From assembly GCF_003050925.1 (NCBI RefSeq), contig NZ_QAOV01000006.1, positions 124,001-188,000 of the forward strand: 64,000 bases of DNA, given 5' to 3'. The DNA is from Pseudomonas sp. GV085. Its GTDB lineage: Bacteria; Pseudomonadota; Gammaproteobacteria; Pseudomonadales; Pseudomonadaceae. A program made the position numbers and the translations under genes. Under the pieces are notes generated by a model. It saw nothing but the letters and a program-made list of their open reading frames with translations, made no database searches and was not told where the DNA came from. Shown here in pieces: positions 60,577 through 64,000 of this stretch. Each line of letters begins with the position of its first letter. Within the stretch, counting starts at the first letter, position 1.

Positions 60577-60660
60577 GTACGTGGTCAAGGCGGGCCCTGC
60601 CGACGCGCCACGACGTCTATGGGGCTCACCGTGGCGCTTTTTGCATCAAGGAGCGATGGA

Positions 60661-61092
60661 ATGGCAAACGAATACAACATGGCGCTGGTGATCGGCGCCG
60701 GGCTCAGCCTGCTGGCGGCCCTGATGCATGTCGGGGTGATCATGGGAGGGCCTTCCTGGTATCGCTTGTTTGGCGCTGGCGACCGCTTTGTGCGTGCAGC
60801 CCAGGCCGGTCGCTGGTTTCCCGCGGTGGTCACGACGGGGATTGCCCTGGTGCTCGCCGCATGGGCGGCGTATGCACTGTCCGGTGCCGGGGTGATCGAT
60901 CCCTTGCCCCTGCTGCGCCCGGCATTGTGCGCGATCACCCTGGTCTACCTGCTGCGCGGCCTGTTGGGACCGTTCACGCTGGCAGGCACTGGGCGTAGTA
61001 TTCGCTTCATCGTGATCAGCTCGGCGGTCTGCCTGGTCTATGGGCTGGTGCATCTGTTCGGCCTGGTGCAAGTGTGGGATTCCCTTGCCTAG
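60661..61092 (+). CDS. Small integral membrane protein
   Basis: 143 residues from ATG 60661 (GGAGC upstream). Four hydrophobic segments (about 7-27, 55-74, 84-101, 115-137). No confident family; it recalls small membrane proteins of unknown function in Proteobacteria. Last gene of the operon, cut off by the IS630 insertion at 61089, which overlaps its last codons. Confidence 0.65.
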   Translation: MANEYNMALVIGAGLSLLAALMHVGVIMGGPSWYRLFGAGDRFVRAAQAGRWFPAVVTTGIALVLAAWAAYALSGAGVIDPLPLLRPALCAITLVYLLRGLLGPFTLAGTGRSIRFIVISSAVCLVYGLVHLFGLVQVWDSLA

Positions 61093-62269
61093 TGTCCTGT
61101 CTCAGAAATGAATTTCTAGCCTTAGCCATGTTTCTGTGGTCAGTCAGTGCTTGGAGTGATCACATGAACTCTCAGGACATCGTGCTCAGTTAGGACGAAC
61201 AAATTGAACTGAGTCGACGCATAAGGTCGGCCACGATCAGTCAGCGCGACGGTCGTCGGGCGCGGGTGATTTTACTGGCGGCTCAAGGCCGTTCGCGCAA
61301 CGAGATTGCCCAGTTGACCGGTCTCTCCGTTGTGTCAGTCACGCGCTGGTGCACGCGTTTTCAAGAGCTGCGTCTGCAAGGCCTGGTGGATCTGCCCGGA
61401 CGAGGTCGCAAGCCATCCTTGCCGGCTGAAGCGTTGAAACGAACCCTTGAGCAAGTCACTCAGCCGCGTATCGGTCAGCCTCGCTGGAGCTGTCGAAGCA
61501 TGGCTCGAGTCGCCGGCATTTCACCGGCCAGCGTCCAGCGGATATGGGCCGCCAACGACATAAAACCGCACCTGACACGCACCTTCAAGCTGTCCGACGA
61601 CCCGAACTTCGAAGAGAAATTCTGGGACGTCATCGGGCTGTATCTGGCGCCTCCCGATAAAGCCCTGGTGCTCTGGTGCTCTGTTGCGATGAGAAGAGCC
61701 AGGTTCAAGCCTTGCAGCGCACGCAACCCGGATTGCCGGTGGGTATCGGTCATATCCGTACACAAACCCATGACTATGTTCGTCACGGCACGCTCACACT
61801 GTTTGCGGCGATGGATTATCTACAAGGCCGACTGATCAGCAGCATTGAAACTCAACACCGACATCAGGGGTGGTTGGCCTTCCTGAAAAAGATCAACCGG
61901 GAAACACCCAAGGGCCTGTAACTGCACTTGATCGTGGACAATTACGCCACGTACAAGCATCCGGTGGTCAAGGAATGGCTCAAGCGACATCCGCGATTTC
62001 ACATGCACTTCACCCCGACCTCCAGTTCATGGATGAACCTGGTTGAACGCTTCTTCCGAGATATCACCGTTTTCTTGCGTGACGGCAGCTTCAGCTCGAC
62101 ACGTGAGTTGGCCAGCTCCATTACCACGTTTTTAGCGTTACACAATGCTCAGCCAAGCCGATACGTCTGGAGTGCAAAAGGTGAAGACATCTTGCGCAAG
62201 ATCCAGCATGCACGAGAGGCGATGACATCACAGTCTAAAGAAAACGTTTTTTCTGAGACGGCACACTAG
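61089..62269 (+). mobile_element. IS630-family insertion sequence
   Basis: About 1.18 kb with terminal inverted repeats: CTAGTGTCCTGTCTCAGAAA at 61089-61108 and its near complement at 62250-62269 (18 of 20). The flanking CTAG on both sides agrees with the TA target duplication of IS630 elements. Contains one transposase gene, now dead. A fragment of the same element lies inverted at 48179-48361. Confidence 0.85.
61164..62269 (+). pseudogene. IS630 transposase, inactivated
   Basis: From ATG 61164: helix-turn-helix domains (RSRNEIAQLTGLSVVSVTRW, RSMARVAGISPASVQRIW) and a DDE catalytic domain with Asp in CCDEKSQVQALQR, Asp in LIVDNYATYKH and Glu in SSSWMNLVERFFRD. Disabled three ways: TAG at 61191, an 8-bp tandem duplication GGTGCTCT at 61667-61682 that shifts the frame, and TAA at 61919. 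Confidence 0.87.
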
Positions 62270-62525
62270 AACTCTGTCTGAACGCATTGATCATCTGTTG
62301 AGCGTCCGGGGTTTTGTTTGTCACGATGCGGCAACCTTCCCCTTGGGCGTCCAGGGCCTGGGCAATTTGTTGAGCATGTTCGATGTCGCTGGCTACAACC
62401 AAGCCCGCAGCATCCGGCTTGAACTGGCGAAGCTCACTCAACTTGCTACAACCCAGATCGAGCAGTTGAGCGATCACCTCGTCATGCCGAAGCAGTTCTT
62501 CGTAAGTGATCGGTGATTTCTCCAA
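62270..62525 (-). pseudogene. DEAD/DEAH-type helicase fragment cut by IS630
   Basis: On the minus strand the frame reads AAGLVVASDIEHAQQIAQAL and CRIVTNKTPDAQQMINAFRQ, the start of the second helicase lobe of SF2 enzymes. It runs into the IS630 right end, and no first lobe with Walker motifs is present upstream. A scrap of a larger gene, possibly of phage or defence origin. Confidence 0.55.
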
Positions 62526-62651
62526 GAGATTTCATCTTTTTAAGGACGATGACCTAACCTAAATCAGCTCCAGCCCACACCTTGGATGATGGCTGGCTCC
62601 TACAGTTTCCCGGGATTGCGTGAAGAACCTTATTTTTTTTGAGGGTGCTGG

Positions 62652-63257
62652 ATGAAGCAAAGACAAGTTTTGCTGTTGGCTTTGTTGTTTATGTTTTTGA
62701 CCGGTTGCACGACTATGCCACCCAAAGATCAGAGCAATCTCTGCAGTATTTACCGTGAGTATCCCGATTGGTACGAGGATTCGCTGCAAATGCAGAGTGA
62801 ATATGGGACGCCTCTGCATGTGGCCATGGCGATCATGAAGCAGGAAAGCAGCTATGTGGCAGATGCATTGCCGCCTCGTGACTATTTGCTTTGGGTGATC
62901 CCTTGGGGGCGAGTCAGCTCGGCTTACGGTTATGCGCAGGCTCAAGATCCGGTGTGGGGCGAGTACAGGGGCGATACTGGCAACGGTGGTTCGCGTGACA
63001 GCTTCGACGACGCGATCATGTTTATCGGTTGGTACACCACTGGCACCCAGCGTCAGCTGGGGATCTCCAAATGGGACACCTACAATCAGTACCTGGCTTA
63101 CCATGAGGGGCGTGGGGGCTATAGCCGCAATACTTATCGCAGTAAACCCTGGCTGATGCAGGTTGCCCAGAAAGTACAAAAACAGTCGGAGATTTACAGC
63201 GCCCAACTCAAGCAGTGCCGCCAGGAGTTGGAAGACGAGCGTAGTGGGTGGTTTTAA
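62652..63257 (+). CDS. SLT-domain-like outer-membrane lipoprotein
   Basis: 201 residues. A lipoprotein signal with lipobox LTGC at residues 17-20. The mature part has HVAMAIMKQESSYVADALPP, with the catalytic Glu of the lytic transglycosylase (lysozyme-like) fold, SSAYGYAQAQDPVW, and YNQYLAYHEGRGGYSRNTY. It probably cleaves or binds peptidoglycan from the outer membrane. Single gene with its own terminator. Confidence 0.82.
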   Translation: MKQRQVLLLALLFMFLTGCTTMPPKDQSNLCSIYREYPDWYEDSLQMQSEYGTPLHVAMAIMKQESSYVADALPPRDYLLWVIPWGRVSSAYGYAQAQDPVWGEYRGDTGNGGSRDSFDDAIMFIGWYTTGTQRQLGISKWDTYNQYLAYHEGRGGYSRNTYRSKPWLMQVAQKVQKQSEIYSAQLKQCRQELEDERSGWF

Positions 63258-63300
63258 AGCGGCAAAGCCATCGATTCCGTTGCCCGGTATTATCTGAAAC

Positions 63301-63342
63301 CAAGGGTTTGCGAGCGAATGCTGCGCAAACCCTTGTTTGTTT
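63301..63342 (+). terminator. Intrinsic terminator
   Basis: Perfect 12-bp stem CAAGGGTTTGCG/CGCAAACCCTTG (63301-63312, 63324-63335) followed by TTTGTTTC. Confidence 0.8.
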
Positions 63343-63385
63343 CTGCTTCATTACATCGGTCTTGGTCGTGATTGTCTGATGCTTT

Positions 63386-63580
63386 TCAGGACGCCGGGTC
63401 TGTCTTGCGGCGATCGCTGCCGGTCGGGTTGCCGGTATCGATCAGCCTTCTTTCCAGCAGTACGTTTTCCAAAGCCTGGCGGTCTGACGGGTTCATTTGA
63501 TGTTCTCGCTCCTTGAGTTCCAACAGGATCGGGCTGGACCATTGGCGATAGGTTTGCTCAGCACTACGATTGGTTGACAT
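63386..63580 (-). CDS. Small hydrophilic protein of unknown function
   Basis: 64 residues. ATG 63580 is preceded by an excellent AAGGAGG. Charged and helical (RQALENVLLERRLIDTGN), with no signal or membrane segment. No family recognised. The strong ribosome site is the main reason to accept it. Confidence 0.6.
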   Translation of the reverse strand: MSTNRSAEQTYRQWSSPILLELKEREHQMNPSDRQALENVLLERRLIDTGNPTGSDRRKTDPAS

Positions 63581-63672
63581 GGGTACCTCCTTGATCAGGC
63601 TCCTGCCAATAAAGGCGCCGCAGTTCGATACGCAAAATACCCTAGTCGACGAAGCGGGTTCTTGCCACTGCT

Positions 63673-64000
63673 TTACGTCGGACTTCCATTTCCCCAGATG
63701 CCCGTAGCGCCAGTGCGCTGTACGTAGTCGCTAAAGTCGCGTGCCGGCCGATCCAGTGCCCGTTGTACGCCATCGGTCACGAGCGTGTTGCGGCCATCGA
63801 GCACAGTCGTGAACAGATACAGCACCAGATCGATCAACTCCGGGGGAAGTTGTTCCTGTTCCAACGCTTGTCGATAGGCATCCGCTGGTACAGCCACGAA
63901 TTCGATGTTGCGACGGGTGGAGCGGGCGATCTCGGTTACGGCTTCGGCAAAGGTCAGCGCCCGAGGGCCGGTCAATTCATAGAGCTGGTTGGTGTGTCCG
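63673..64000 (-). CDS. NmrA/azoreductase-like SDR protein, 3' part (cut by window end)
   Basis: The frame is open through the window edge on the minus strand, so the start is outside. The visible end includes QLYELTGPRALTFAEAVTEI, IEFVAVPADAYRQALEQEQL and a C-terminal helical region ending at 63673, which fits the substrate-side half of NmrA-like NAD(P)-binding proteins (QOR2/azoreductase group). The cofactor-binding N-terminus is not visible. Confidence 0.7.
   Translation of the reverse strand, partial: GHTNQLYELTGPRALTFAEAVTEIARSTRRNIEFVAVPADAYRQALEQEQLPPELIDLVLYLFTTVLDGRNTLVTDGVQRALDRPARDFSDYVQRTGATGIWGNGSPT

Overview
The window looks like a chromosome segment of a plant- or soil-associated Pseudomonas, probably of the P. 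fluorescens group. The reasons are the generally high GC coding, the mix of Pseudomonas-type genes (GabP-like permease, broad-specificity racemase, MocR regulators, LuxI/LuxR pair), P2-like prophage debris and several decayed insertion sequences. No rRNA gene, complete tRNA or CRISPR array was found.

Layout. 1-2170: end of an MFS transporter, a deletion-fused remnant and a YeiH-type exporter. 2475-8603: an AraC regulator, an epoxide-hydrolase-like enzyme and an opposing group tauD-type dioxygenase / cupin dioxygenase / acyl-CoA ligase; a 27-bp near-identical putative operator lies in front of both arms. 9318-13981: a scar zone bounded by two identical 51-bp tRNA-Leu 3' fragments, holding a P2-type terminase fragment, small membrane proteins, response regulators (one broken), a sensor kinase, a MITE-like element and a cut phage repressor. 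13986-21584: a MocR regulator divergent from an APH-like kinase and a class III PLP enzyme (hydroxylysine kinase / phospho-lyase type), followed by an orphan binding protein, a broken 2-hydroxyacid dehydrogenase and a GabP-type permease.

21789-44536 is accessory and visibly lower in GC in its middle. Its core strongly resembles the L-canavanine utilisation pathway known from some Pseudomonas: a cystathionine-gamma-lyase-like PLP enzyme (candidate canavanine gamma-lyase), a homoserine dehydrogenase lacking an ACT domain and an aldehyde dehydrogenase (homoserine to aspartate semialdehyde to aspartate). With it are a free-standing B3/B4 tRNA-editing domain (candidate canavanyl-tRNA(Arg) deacylase), a Gdx/SugE-type guanidinium exporter, a HisJQMP-like basic amino acid ABC importer, permeases, two Lrp regulators, an M20 amidohydrolase and a periplasmic broad-specificity racemase. 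The odd member is a threonine-synthase-like protein in which the PLP lysine is glutamine. Together they could import the arginine mimic, cleave it, recover carbon as aspartate, expel guanidine-type products and clear mischarged tRNA.

44750-48540: a broken tyrosine integrase with a duplicated 3' end, an exact 40-bp repeat matching 9379-9418 (a likely 37-kb island boundary), P2-type capsid, scaffold and terminase genes, and an IS30/IS630 chimera. 48680-61092: a LuxR/LuxI pair with lux-box-like palindromes and a tightly packed eleven-gene operon (ketosynthase, hot-dog dehydratase, ACP, AurF-type diiron oxygenase, three CrtI/RetSat-like flavoproteins, alpha/beta hydrolase, ketoreductase, 7Fe ferredoxin, membrane protein). 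This is a quorum-regulated fatty-acid/polyketide-like pathway whose product I cannot name. It is bounded by IS630 sequences in opposite orientation. 61089-64000: a dead IS630, a helicase scrap, an SLT-type lipoprotein, a small protein and the end of an NmrA-like gene.
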